Origin: 13-2-20CM-66-19 sp963824395
Lineage (GTDB): Bacteria; Pseudomonadota; Gammaproteobacteria; Steroidobacterales; Steroidobacteraceae
Direction: 5' to 3'
NCBI GenBank assembly: GCA_963824395.1
Contig: CAWGPF010000003.1
Location: 124,001-188,000, forward strand
DNA length: 64,000 nucleotides
The number at the start of each line of letters is the position of its first letter. Within the stretch, counting starts at the first letter, position 1. Below the pieces are notes generated by a model, which saw only the letters and a list, made by a program, of their open reading frames with translations, was not told the origin of the DNA and did no database searches. The position numbers were made by a program, and so were the translations under genes. Positions 18,572 to 27,603 of the stretch are shown here, in pieces.

Positions 18572-18823
18572 TCAGTCCTCAATCAGCCCTTGCTTCCTCA
18601 GATTCGCGAGGAATGCGATGACTTCTGGCTCGATCGCCTCGCCAGAATCACTGAAGAGTTCGCGCATGCGTACGATCAGGTGGGACTCGTCGCAGCCCGC
18701 TCCAATCTCTCGCACGATGGCCGCCCCCGTGGGGTTAAGCGCGAAGACCTTCTCGGAACGCGTTTCAAACAGGACACCACCGAACTTCTCCGCACGAAAC
18801 TTGGTGTATTTGGCGAGCTTCAT
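18572..18823 (-). CDS. PqqD-like peptide-binding protein
   Basis: An 83-aa protein of the PqqD family, the prototype RRE fold that presents precursor peptides to radical-SAM enzymes. Family features include the N-terminal beta-rich FGGVLFETRSEKVFALNPTGAAI followed by helices ending VIAFLANLRKQGLI. I chose the ATG at 18823 (MKLAKYTKF), as the longer frame adds an unconserved tail. It is the first gene of the leftward operon. Presence of PqqD together with a candidate leader motif downstream is the strongest reason to call this a ribosomal-peptide pathway. Confidence 0.82.
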   Translation of the reverse strand: MKLAKYTKFRAEKFGGVLFETRSEKVFALNPTGAAIVREIGAGCDESHLIVRMRELFSDSGEAIEPEVIAFLANLRKQGLIED

Positions 18824-18922
18824 GGCGATTCCCCGGAAAGTACCCATCCGTCTGACCCAAGCGCGGTCGAGCCAACACTTAACCGGCACCTCTGAGTCGG
18901 GCGATGCACGCGCGATTCATCG

Positions 18923-18946
18923 AACTGCTGCCACGCCACAGCAGTT
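18923..18946. promoter_or_regulatory. Perfect 8-bp inverted repeat between divergent radical-SAM operons
   Basis: The arms AACTGCTG and CAGCAGTT are separated by 8 bases in the 200-base region between the PqqD-like gene and the divergent cobalamin-type radical-SAM gene. A dyad of this size suits a dimeric regulator controlling both transcripts, but it could also form an RNA hairpin. A TTGACG at 18962-18967 might be a -35 element for the rightward gene, though no well-spaced -10 box is visible. Confidence 0.35.
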
Positions 18947-19023
18947 GGATGAGCAACAGCCTTGACGCATTTGCGAATACACGAAACTATGGGGCCCGCT
19001 CACTGTCGGCCTGCGTGTAGTGC

Positions 19024-20751
19024 ATGAATGTTGACCTGCTGTTGCTGCACGCCCCAAGCGTCTATGACTTCCGCGAGCGCGCCATCCTGTACGGGCCGGT
19101 GAGCGACATGATTCCCTCGTCCACCGTGTTTGAGATGTACCCGCTCGGTTTTTTGACGATCGCCAGCTACCTGCACGATCGGGGGATGCACGTGCGCGTC
19201 GTCAATCTCGCCTTGCGCATGATGAATAGCCGCCGCTTCGACGTGCCGCGCTTCCTCGCGCGCCAGAAGCCCGCAGCGATCGGCATCGACCTGCATTGGC
19301 TGCCGCACGCCCACGGCGCGCTGGAAGTTGCGCGCATCGTGAAAGAGATACACCCGAACATTCCGGTGATCATGGGCGGCCTGTCCTCGACGTACTATCA
19401 CCGAGAGCTGATCACGTATCCCCAGGTGGATTTCGTGTTGCGCGGTGACAGCACTGAACCTCCGCTCCATGAGCTTCTCCTTGCACTGCGAAACGGCACT
19501 TCCCTGCACCACATCGCGAACCTCACGTGGAAGGATGCCACTGGGGTGCACGTCAATCCCCACACCTTCCTGCCGATGTCCCTCGATTACGTCGATCTGC
19601 GACCTGATCTGATGGTCGAGATGGTGATGCGTTACCGCGATCTGGAAAGTACGCTGCCCTTCAACGGCTGGTGGAGTAATCCGATCACCACGGTGTTCAC
19701 GGTCAAGGGATGCGCCTATGAATGTGTCACCTGCGGTAGTTCGCACACGACCTGTACACAGCTGACGAAGCGGCAACGGCCCGTGTTTCGCGGTCCGGCG
19801 AGCTTGGTCGAGAACATGAAGGCGATCTGCCGTCTTGCGCACGGGCCGATCATTCTGGTTGGTGACCTGCTGATGGCGCCCCCTGAGCACGCACGCGAGG
19901 TACTCGAACGCCTGCGCGAGGCGGATCTGCCGAACGAGATCGTCTTTGAATTCTTCGGCGTACCACCGGCTGCGTTCCTGCAGGAAATCGATCGCTGTGT
20001 ACGCAACTGGAGCATGGAGTTCAGTCCCGAGAGTCACGAGCAGGCGGTCCGCGACGCTCAGGAAGGTGAATCCGGCTACACCACCGAGGACATGGAGGCG
20101 ATGATCAGGGAGGCGCTGCGCCTGCGCTGCACGCGAATCGACATCTTCTTCATGATTGGCTTGCCGGCGCAGACAATCGCATCGGTTCGGGACACCGTTG
20201 AGTATTGTGGTCATCTGTTTCAACTCGGAGACAAGCGCCTCTCCTGTTTTATTTCCCCGATGGGTCCGTTCATCGACCCCGGTAGTCGCGGGTTCGAGGA
20301 GCCGGAGCGATTTGGCTATCGCCTGTTCGCGCGCACGCTTGAGGAACACCGCCAGCTCTTGGTTCAGCCGACCTGGGAGCACATTCTCAACTACGAGACG
20401 AAATGGATGACCCGCCGAGAATTGGTCGATGCAACCTACGATGCGGCGGAGCGACTGAACCAGCTGAAGATTCAGCACGGGCGCCTCTCGAAGCGCCGTG
20501 GCGCTCGGGTCGCGCGCGGAATCGTCGAGGCACGCGCGTTGCGCGCGCGCCTCGATGCCGGGATCGCAAGTGCCGACGGCGGGGCTGCGGCGGTTGCGTT
20601 GAAAGGCGAAATATCGCGCTTCAGCATCTCGACCGTGTGCGACAAGCGTGAACTGTTCTGGCCGCGCCGTGTGTTTAATTTCAGAATGGCTGAAATCCTG
20701 CGCATCCTCGGCCGGTATTTCGCGGCAGGGCGCCGCGAGTCGGGCGGATAA
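19024..20751 (+). CDS. Cobalamin-binding-domain radical-SAM protein
   Basis: A 575-aa protein with an N-terminal B12-binding-like Rossmann domain (about residues 1-160) and a radical-SAM domain carrying CAYECVTC (C230, C234, C237). The lower-axial DxHxxG cobalamin motif is not visible, as in several members of this class, so any cobalamin would probably be bound without that histidine. It resembles the B12-binding/radical-SAM family typified by Thermoplasma Ta0216. Such enzymes can methylate or rearrange unactivated carbons. It is divergent from the PqqD/rSAM operon and probably acts in the same pathway, which is inference from position. Confidence 0.85.
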   Translation: MNVDLLLLHAPSVYDFRERAILYGPVSDMIPSSTVFEMYPLGFLTIASYLHDRGMHVRVVNLALRMMNSRRFDVPRFLARQKPAAIGIDLHWLPHAHGALEVARIVKEIHPNIPVIMGGLSSTYYHRELITYPQVDFVLRGDSTEPPLHELLLALRNGTSLHHIANLTWKDATGVHVNPHTFLPMSLDYVDLRPDLMVEMVMRYRDLESTLPFNGWWSNPITTVFTVKGCAYECVTCGSSHTTCTQLTKRQRPVFRGPASLVENMKAICRLAHGPIILVGDLLMAPPEHAREVLERLREADLPNEIVFEFFGVPPAAFLQEIDRCVRNWSMEFSPESHEQAVRDAQEGESGYTTEDMEAMIREALRLRCTRIDIFFMIGLPAQTIASVRDTVEYCGHLFQLGDKRLSCFISPMGPFIDPGSRGFEEPERFGYRLFARTLEEHRQLLVQPTWEHILNYETKWMTRRELVDATYDAAERLNQLKIQHGRLSKRRGARVARGIVEARALRARLDAGIASADGGAAAVALKGEISRFSISTVCDKRELFWPRRVFNFRMAEILRILGRYFAAGRRESGG

Positions 20752-20784
20752 GGCGGCGAACGCATCCCTCAACCCGACGCGTCC

Positions 20785-21387
20785 TCAACTGCCCGCCGGG
20801 AGCGTGTGAGCCACTCCCCTATGGCAGTCGACACAGGTCATGCCGCTCGTGGCAAGAGCCTGGTGCGCACTGGCAGCCGCGGCGGGTTGCTGCGCAAACG
20901 CCATCGCGGCGGGCGTATGGCAGCTGCGACACTCGGCGGAGTCGTTCGCTTTCAACTCCTTCCAGATTTTCTGTGCGAGCGCCAGGCGATGACTTTCGTA
21001 CTTGGCGGGCGTGTTGAGCTCGCCCCGGAGGTGTCCCCACACCTCAGCGCTCGCCTCAATATGCCGTATGAGGCCGGGCACGAATTGGGGTGGTACATGG
21101 CAGTCCGCACACGTGGCGCGAATGCCGAACTGATTCGAGTAATGCGGGCTCTGTGTCAGTTCCTGGAAAGGGGTGTTCATTTCATGGCAGGAAGTGCAAA
21201 ACGTGATGGTTTCCGCGTATTTAAGACCGCCGATGAAGCTGCCGGTAAATCCGATGCCGACGAGAAAGGCCAGGAGGCCGCCGGCGGGTATCCCAAGCAA
21301 GAACCAGCGTTGGGGACGACGCCACAGCCAGGCGGCGAAGCCCTTGGACTCCGACGCTGGCGCAGTTCCCGGCTCCGGTGACGTCAC
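20785..21387 (-). CDS. NapC/NirT/CymA-like tetraheme c-type cytochrome
   Basis: A 200-aa membrane-anchored cytochrome with one N-terminal helix (about residues 28-52) and four heme motifs: CTSCH (64-68), CADCH, CRSCH and CVDCH. Family members oxidise quinol and pass electrons to periplasmic redox proteins; in metal reducers CymA feeds MtrA. Its position beside an MtrCAB-type set fits that role. Translation starts at a GTG overlapping, as GTGA, the stop of a possible 39-residue leader frame. It is divergent from the decaheme operon. Confidence 0.9.
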   Translation of the reverse strand: MTSPEPGTAPASESKGFAAWLWRRPQRWFLLGIPAGGLLAFLVGIGFTGSFIGGLKYAETITFCTSCHEMNTPFQELTQSPHYSNQFGIRATCADCHVPPQFVPGLIRHIEASAEVWGHLRGELNTPAKYESHRLALAQKIWKELKANDSAECRSCHTPAAMAFAQQPAAAASAHQALATSGMTCVDCHRGVAHTLPAGS

Positions 21388-21503
21388 GTTGAGCTTTCGC
21401 TCGCGCTCAGGTAGCTCGGATCACCGTGCGCGGAGACGCCGGGACCCGCGTGCACAGCGAGCCGCAGGGCAGCCGGACGGAAGGCAAAGTTCGGGGTGGA
21501 CAT
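21384..21503 (-). CDS. Possible 39-residue leader frame coupled to the tetraheme cytochrome
   Basis: A short frame beginning ATG at 21503, preceded by GGAG at a spacing of about 5 bases, whose stop overlaps the cytochrome GTG by four bases. The product (MSTPNFAFRPAAL at its start) has no recognised domain. It may exist only to couple translation to the cytochrome, or it may be chance. Confidence 0.3.
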   Translation of the reverse strand: MSTPNFAFRPAALRLAVHAGPGVSAHGDPSYLSASESST

Positions 21504-21724
21504 GTGCGCTCCGCAATTCAATGGGTGCCCGGGACAGTTTGGAGGGCACTGCCGGTAGCGGTTTCTACACATTTTCGCGCGCCATGCTCTGTGCGGTAGC
21601 GTACGGACCGAGCGCGGATCGTTCCCGTAGCTTTCCCTAAGAAGCACGCTGGGCCCGCCAAGAGGCCCGACCGGTGCCTTTGAGCGACTCCTAAGATCGT
21701 CGCAGACCTAGGGATGGTTGGCGC

Positions 21725-24193
21725 ATGTGGTCATTGAGCGGGAAACGGGATTCGCTCCGCGCCGGCCGTATCGCGAGCGTCGCGAGCGCCAGTCTCCTGA
21801 GCGCGCTCCTTGCTGCCTGCAGCGGGACCACCGGTCCCGCAGGGGCGCCAGGTGCCACCGGTGCGACTGGTCCGCCAGGGCCGACGAGCACGGGATCGGC
21901 GCTGAATATCAGCACTGCCACTACGATCACCGGAACCATCACGAGCGTCGCGATCGGCGGCCCACCAGTGGTGAAGTTCGAACTCACCGATCAAAACAAC
22001 GCGCCGCTACAAGGTCTGCCGGCCGCCGATCTGGGGTTTGCCATCGCGCAGCTTGTCCCGGGCCAAAACGGCTCGGCGAGCCAATGGAATTCATACATCT
22101 ATGGAACGGTCGCACCCAGTCCATGCCCTGCGGGCGTCGTGGCTTGCGCAACCACGCCGAAGACACAGGCCACGGTGGAGGCCGCTACCAGTGGCACGTT
22201 GGTCGACCACGGCGACGGGACCTATCAGTACACATTCCAGAAGGACATCACGAAGGATCCACTCGTCATCTACAGCGCGACATTGACGCATCGGGTGGGT
22301 TTTGAAATCCGCAACCTCGCCCAGGCGAACAACGGCGCCTATACCTTCCAGCCCTCCACCGGGGCGACCACCGGTATCTTCAGCCGCGAGATCGTCGAGA
22401 CGGCGAGCTGCGATAGCTGCCATACCTCCTTGACGGCGCATGGCGGTGCCCGCGTCGAGGTGCGGTACTGCGTGATGTGTCACAACCCTGGAACGACTGA
22501 TCCGAACAGCGCCAATACGCTCGACTTCAAGGTGATGGTCCACAAGATCCACACCGGGAACACGTTGCCCAGTATTCAGACTCCGACTGGCCCCAACACA
22601 ACACCGACGCTGGGCTTGGGTTACTGGATCGTGGGGTACCGGGACTCGCTGTCAAATTTCAACACCGTGCTTTATCCGCAGGACACCCGTAACTGTCTGA
22701 CCTGCCATGTACAGAATGTTCCGAGCCTGACGGACGCCGCAAACTACAAGACGGTGCCGACGATGGAGGCCTGCGGGGCATGCCACGACAATGTGAACTT
22801 CGCCACCGGTGCGAATCACGGCTCCAACATCGTTGCCAATGATACCCAGTGCACCACGTGCCATGGTCCCACATCGAACATCGACAACGGGCAATTGCAG
22901 GTCGTCGCAGCGCACGCTATTCCTGCGGCGGTCGCGGCGGGCAAGTTCCAGTACATCATCAATAGTCTGACATTCACGACCGATGCGTCCCACAACGTCT
23001 ACCCGGTGGTGAAATTCTCGATAGTCGATCCGACCAACGGCAACGCGCCGTACAACATCCTCACCGCCGCAGCGTTTGCCGGCAACGACCCGGGAACCGG
23101 TTTGCCCGTCTGTGCCAATGGCGGCACCGCGCGTCTCGCTATCGATATCGCCTGGGAGACGAGCGACTACACCAATTGGGGCAGCGGCACGACGCCTGCC
23201 GCCTGGGGCCAGCCGATTTCTCTGAACCCGCTCGCAGTCGCCGGATGTGCCGCAGCGGTACCCCTCTCGGCGATCACGGGACCCGACCCGAGTGGAGCGT
23301 TCACCTTGACGTCGCCCACGGCGCTGCCCGCGGCGCCGGTGGCCAACTGTCCGCCCACTGGCGCCACGGCCTGTCCCGCGATCGCGAACGTCGCGGCCGT
23401 GCTTGAAGGTCACCCGGGTGTCGTCCTGAGTGGACCGGGGGTGACGGGGCCTGGAGCGACCGCTATTGCGGTGACGAGCGCGGTCGGCTACGGGAATGTC
23501 GCAGGCCAAGCGCCGGTCGCGCGGCGCATGGTGGTGGACATCGCTAAATGCGATGTCTGCCACAGCGTTCTTGCTCTACACGGCGATAACCGCAATAACA
23601 ATGCGCAAGTCTGCGTGGCTTGTCACAATCCCGCGTCCACCGACGTTGGCTCGCGACAGACCCTCAGCGCCACGACTCCGGGAGTGGATGGGCTGTGGGA
23701 GCAGACCATCGACTTCAAGCACCTGATTCACGCGATCCACGACGGCAGCGTGCGCGGTGCGGCTGGGGTCCCCTTTGTGATCTACGGCTACGGCGGCTCG
23801 GTGAATAACTTCACGGATGTCGTCTATCCGGGGCAGCTCAACCGCTGCGACGCCTGCCATGTGGGGGCCAGCTATTATCCGGTGGACGATACGGTAGTGC
23901 AGGCGACCACATTCTTCACCGGCCTGTCGAAGGAGTCGCCAAACCCCACCACCGTCGGAAATCCAATCGCAACCTCCGCCAATATGGCGGTGTGCTCGGC
24001 CTGTCACGTTGATACGGTCAGCCGCTCACACATGCTGCAGAACGGCGGTTCAACCACGGTCACGAAAGACGCGGAAGGGCGGACCATTCCGAATCCGAAC
24101 CCGGCAAACGCGGAAACGTGCGCTGTCTGCCATGGTGCCGGCGGAGTCGCGGATGTGAAGGTCGTCCACAACATTCCCGATACGGCGAATTGA
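21725..24193 (+). CDS. OmcA/MtrC-family surface decaheme cytochrome lipoprotein
   Basis: An 822-aa protein with a lipoprotein signal (lipobox LLAAC, residues about 29-33) and ten CxxCH heme motifs: CDSCH, CVMCH, CLTCH, CGACH, CTTCH, CDVCH, CVACH, CDACH, CSACH and CAVCH. The two groups of five hemes are separated by beta-rich sequence, as in OmcA/MtrC. These proteins sit on the outer membrane and exchange electrons with minerals or other external acceptors. Just after the lipid-bearing Cys is a collagen-like run of about seven Gly-X-Y triplets, which may act as a stalk. It ends directly before the MtrA-like gene. Confidence 0.94.
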   Translation: MWSLSGKRDSLRAGRIASVASASLLSALLAACSGTTGPAGAPGATGATGPPGPTSTGSALNISTATTITGTITSVAIGGPPVVKFELTDQNNAPLQGLPAADLGFAIAQLVPGQNGSASQWNSYIYGTVAPSPCPAGVVACATTPKTQATVEAATSGTLVDHGDGTYQYTFQKDITKDPLVIYSATLTHRVGFEIRNLAQANNGAYTFQPSTGATTGIFSREIVETASCDSCHTSLTAHGGARVEVRYCVMCHNPGTTDPNSANTLDFKVMVHKIHTGNTLPSIQTPTGPNTTPTLGLGYWIVGYRDSLSNFNTVLYPQDTRNCLTCHVQNVPSLTDAANYKTVPTMEACGACHDNVNFATGANHGSNIVANDTQCTTCHGPTSNIDNGQLQVVAAHAIPAAVAAGKFQYIINSLTFTTDASHNVYPVVKFSIVDPTNGNAPYNILTAAAFAGNDPGTGLPVCANGGTARLAIDIAWETSDYTNWGSGTTPAAWGQPISLNPLAVAGCAAAVPLSAITGPDPSGAFTLTSPTALPAAPVANCPPTGATACPAIANVAAVLEGHPGVVLSGPGVTGPGATAIAVTSAVGYGNVAGQAPVARRMVVDIAKCDVCHSVLALHGDNRNNNAQVCVACHNPASTDVGSRQTLSATTPGVDGLWEQTIDFKHLIHAIHDGSVRGAAGVPFVIYGYGGSVNNFTDVVYPGQLNRCDACHVGASYYPVDDTVVQATTFFTGLSKESPNPTTVGNPIATSANMAVCSACHVDTVSRSHMLQNGGSTTVTKDAEGRTIPNPNPANAETCAVCHGAGGVADVKVVHNIPDTAN

Positions 24194-25171
24194 GTGCGGC
24201 GGTTAACGCGTGCTTGCCTGGCCGGCGCAGTGGCTGTGATGTGGGGCGCCCTCTTGCCTGCGTTCTCGGCCGATACCCCGGCGAGAGCCGAGCCTGCGGC
24301 GAGTGCAGATGCGCCGCCGCATACTGATTCGGCTTACAGTCCCCTGGGCGCGGACACCTGCCTGGGTTGCCATAACAACGCGACGGTCACGGGGTTGTTC
24401 CGGACTAAGCATGCTCGGCCAAACGATCCGCACGGCCCGTTTGGCGCCGGCGGTTTGCAGTGCGAGGCGTGCCATGGACCCGGCGGCGCGCACGTGAAGG
24501 CGGGGGGTGGCCCGCCGGCAGGCATGGTGGATTTCGGTGCCCACGCGCTTGCGACCGTCGCGCAGCAAAACGCGAAATGTCTCGGGTGCCACCAGTCGAA
24601 CGCCGCGCACGACTGGGCATCTAGCGCCCACGCGGCCAGTAACGTGGCATGCGCGAGCTGCCATACCGTGCATGTGGCCAAAGATCCGATATTGAGTCCT
24701 GTCACCCAGATCGAAGTCTGCACCGGCTGTCACCAGGCGCAGCACACCGATCTTTTCAAGCCTTCGCATCATCCACTGCGCGAAGGCAAGATGGCCTGCA
24801 CCGACTGCCATTCGCCGCACGGCTCCACAGCCCCGGCGCAGCTTGTGAAGAATACGGTCAACGAGACCTGCACGAGCTGCCACGCAGAATACCGTGGGCC
24901 GTTTCTCTGGGAGCACCAGCCGGTCACCCAGGACTGCACCAACTGTCACGAGCCGCACGGCTCGGCGCAGGCGTCGCTTCTTAAGATGCGCACGCCGTTT
25001 CTGTGTCAAAGCTGCCACGAAGGTGCGGGTCATCCGTCGATCGCGAATACGCCCCAGGGTTTGCCCGGCGGCGGGATGCCCAGTGCGTATTTGCTCGTCG
25101 GCGGCTGTATTAATTGTCACGCTCAGGTTCACGGCTCGAACCATCCCTCGGGTCGTGACCTGATGCGGTAG
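24194..25171 (+). CDS. mtrA: MtrA/DmsE-family periplasmic decaheme cytochrome
   Basis: A 325-aa protein with a signal peptide and ten CxxCH motifs (CLGCH, CEACH, CLGCH, CASCH, CTGCH, CTDCH, CTSCH, CTNCH, CQSCH, CINCH). In MtrCAB-type conduits this protein threads the MtrB porin and moves electrons between periplasm and surface cytochrome. The GTG start follows the decaheme lipoprotein stop with no gap, and the porin gene starts 8 bases after it, so the three form one operon. Confidence 0.93.
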   Translation: MRRLTRACLAGAVAVMWGALLPAFSADTPARAEPAASADAPPHTDSAYSPLGADTCLGCHNNATVTGLFRTKHARPNDPHGPFGAGGLQCEACHGPGGAHVKAGGGPPAGMVDFGAHALATVAQQNAKCLGCHQSNAAHDWASSAHAASNVACASCHTVHVAKDPILSPVTQIEVCTGCHQAQHTDLFKPSHHPLREGKMACTDCHSPHGSTAPAQLVKNTVNETCTSCHAEYRGPFLWEHQPVTQDCTNCHEPHGSAQASLLKMRTPFLCQSCHEGAGHPSIANTPQGLPGGGMPSAYLLVGGCINCHAQVHGSNHPSGRDLMR

Positions 25172-25179
25172 AGGGCAAC

Positions 25180-27306
25180 GTGAAGAGGCTCCCCAGGCAC
25201 CATCAGGCCTCGCTCGGGTTCGGGCTGGCCGGCGTGCTCGCCTTCGCATCGGCGTGGGCCGATCCGCCGACGACGGATACGAGTGCCTGGAAATGCGCGC
25301 AGTGTCCGTTCCTGCAGGGGTACGAATCCGACGCGGAGGCGGGCGCGCTGGTCGCGAGCGGTGCGAACGCAACCTACGGCCGCTACACAGGTATCGATCA
25401 CAGCGGCACGTATGTGGATGCCACGGCTTCCGGACAAGCACGCAGCGAGAACGGCTCGTATGCGAGCTACGATCTTGAGCAGCTCGGGCTGCCTTCGCGG
25501 GAGGGCTATGTCGAAGGCGGGCGCGAGGGCCGTTACGACGTGCGCCTCAGCTACGACGGACAACCGACGCGCCTCTACGACACGGCGGTCACCCCCTTCC
25601 GGGGCGATGGCGCGAGCCTCACGCTGCCTGCAAGCTGGGTGGCGGCTGGCAGCACGGGCGGCATGAGCGCGCTCGGCTCGAGCCTTGCGCCGGTCGACAT
25701 TGGCTATGACCGTCGCACGGTCGCGCTGCTGGGCCGCTTCTTCGCCAGTCCCACCTGGACGATCTTCGGAGAGTTCCGGCGCCAGGAGAAGGAGGGCACC
25801 GGCCTTACGAGCGCGAGCTTCCTCACCGAAGCGGTGCAACTGCCGCAACCGATTGATTACGTCACGGACTCCTTTGAAGCAGGCGCTGCCTGGAGCGGCC
25901 GCCGGGCGAGCTTCCGGCTGACGTACAGCGGCTCCTGGTTCGAGGACAACAGCGATTCACTGACCTTCGCAAATCCCTATCTGCCCCTCGTCGCAGGATC
26001 CACCGAAGGCCGTCTTGCGTTGCCCCCGAACAACACGCTGCAGCAGCTTGCAGCCACGGGGAATGTGCAGCTGCCCTGGTTCGCGACGACGCTTAATTAC
26101 ACAGCCTCACTCGGCACCCTCAAGCAGAACGCGGGTTTCCTGCCCGTCAGCACCTTGCCCGGCTCGACGGTACCCGTCTCGGGCTCTCTCGATGGCGATG
26201 TGCACCTCTCCCATTACGCATTCGGGATTGCCTCTCGACCGTTGCCGAAACTCAATCTGCGCGGCAACGCCGCTTATGACGGCCGCGATGACCAAACCAC
26301 TCCCATCGCCGTCACCTACACCGTTACCGACACGTTTCCGGGCGGAACGGCGGTCACGCCCCGCTATGGGGAGGATCGCGTGCGTCTCGACGGCGGGGCC
26401 GACTATGACCTCGCCCGCTGGGTGCGCATCGGAGTCGGGGGTAAGTTCGACGATAGCCATTACAGCCCGGGACAGGTCGTCCGGAACACCCAGAACACGG
26501 AGAGCTGGGGTCGCGGTACGCTTACACCAATTGCGGCCTTAAGCTTTACGTTGAAGATCGGCAACGCGCTGCGCAAGGCCTCTCCGTTCAATTCTGCAGC
26601 GTTGCCGCCCGAGGAGAACCCCCTGGTCCGCGCCTTCGACTACGCGCCGCGCGACCGGGTGTTCTCCACGCTCACGGCCTCTTGGGCTGCCACCCCAACG
26701 CTTACTTGGTCGATCGAGGGCTCTATCGCCAAGGACGACTACCGGTCCTCCCCGCTGGGTCTGCAAAACTCGCACGAGCAACGCGCCTCGACGATGCTCA
26801 CCTTCACACCGCGCGACACCTTGAGTGTCTATATCAATGCGGGCTACCAGCGCCTGTCTACGTTGCAGAACGGCTATACCGGGATGCTCACGCCGCCTTG
26901 GCTCGCCGCGGATATCGAGCACTACTGGAATATGGCGCTCGGCGGACGGTGGGTGCCGCAGGAGCGCTGGATTCTTTCAGCCGACTACTTGCTGGCACCG
27001 TCCTACGAGGACACCGACTCCACTCTCGGAGGCCTGCAACAGGCTTTCCCGCAGTCCTGGACCAAACTGAACTCCGCACATCTTAAGGTCACTTATCGAT
27101 GGACGAAGGCATTGCAGGTCAATTTCAGCTTCACTCACGAGAGCTACAACTCTAGCGACTGGGCGCTAAATGGTGTGGGACCGTCGACCATCCCCAATCT
27201 GCTCGCCCTTGGATTGCAGCCCTATCGCGATAACGTGAACGTGTTCGGTCTCTCAGTGCGATATCAATTCGACAGCAAGGCGGATACCGCAGCTAAAGCG
27301 CCATAG
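25180..27306 (+). CDS. mtrB: MtrB/PioB-type decaheme-associated outer-membrane beta-barrel
   Basis: A 708-aa outer-membrane protein with a signal peptide ending near ASAWA, then an N-terminal CxxC (KCAQC) typical of MtrB proteins, followed by many alternating beta-strand segments and an aromatic C-terminal region (FGLSVRYQF near the end). It would sheath the MtrA-like cytochrome and connect it to the surface decaheme protein. The start is a GTG at 25180. Family length is near 700 aa, so it appears complete. Confidence 0.92.
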   Translation: MKRLPRHHQASLGFGLAGVLAFASAWADPPTTDTSAWKCAQCPFLQGYESDAEAGALVASGANATYGRYTGIDHSGTYVDATASGQARSENGSYASYDLEQLGLPSREGYVEGGREGRYDVRLSYDGQPTRLYDTAVTPFRGDGASLTLPASWVAAGSTGGMSALGSSLAPVDIGYDRRTVALLGRFFASPTWTIFGEFRRQEKEGTGLTSASFLTEAVQLPQPIDYVTDSFEAGAAWSGRRASFRLTYSGSWFEDNSDSLTFANPYLPLVAGSTEGRLALPPNNTLQQLAATGNVQLPWFATTLNYTASLGTLKQNAGFLPVSTLPGSTVPVSGSLDGDVHLSHYAFGIASRPLPKLNLRGNAAYDGRDDQTTPIAVTYTVTDTFPGGTAVTPRYGEDRVRLDGGADYDLARWVRIGVGGKFDDSHYSPGQVVRNTQNTESWGRGTLTPIAALSFTLKIGNALRKASPFNSAALPPEENPLVRAFDYAPRDRVFSTLTASWAATPTLTWSIEGSIAKDDYRSSPLGLQNSHEQRASTMLTFTPRDTLSVYINAGYQRLSTLQNGYTGMLTPPWLAADIEHYWNMALGGRWVPQERWILSADYLLAPSYEDTDSTLGGLQQAFPQSWTKLNSAHLKVTYRWTKALQVNFSFTHESYNSSDWALNGVGPSTIPNLLALGLQPYRDNVNVFGLSVRYQFDSKADTAAKAP

Positions 27307-27603
27307 GTCTCCAGATCGGCACGGCCAACCTCGATGAGGCATGCACCTCAAGTGCTGTTCGCCGTTTTCGAGCGGCAATTTGTAGTCCGCATACAGCTGC
27401 TCCCTCCGGCAACGGTTCGGCTGAAGTCGTTCCCGCAAGCTCGCAACCCTGCCTTCAACGGGGCCTCGACTTCAGTGTGTGCGGTGGCGAACGGACTGAA
27501 TCGACCGCGCACGCCTAAATGGGTATGCGGAGCATCGCCAGAGCGCTCGGCACAAAATTCAGTGCGATCTATGAAGAAACATCGGCGACGGAGATACTCG
27601 ACC

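Noticed and set aside
14506..18823. Possibility that this is a standard pqq operon
   Set aside because: No pqqB, pqqC or pqqF, the small peptide lacks the PqqA Glu-Val-Thr-x-Tyr spacing, and there are three radical-SAM genes plus a prenyltransferase.
19000..20772. 590-codon open frame antisense to the B12-type radical-SAM gene
   Set aside because: It mirrors the real gene in a GC-rich genome, has a low-complexity Arg/His-rich product and no recognisable domain; the plus-strand gene has a clear CX3CX2C radical-SAM motif.
22652..23563. 303-codon minus-strand frame inside the decaheme cytochrome gene
   Set aside because: Antisense shadow of a gene with ten heme motifs; product is Arg-rich and lacks any known motif.
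24203..25441. 412-codon minus-strand frame opposite the mtrA-like gene
   Set aside because: Product is Arg-rich and domain-free, and the plus strand encodes ten in-frame heme motifs, so this is a shadow frame.
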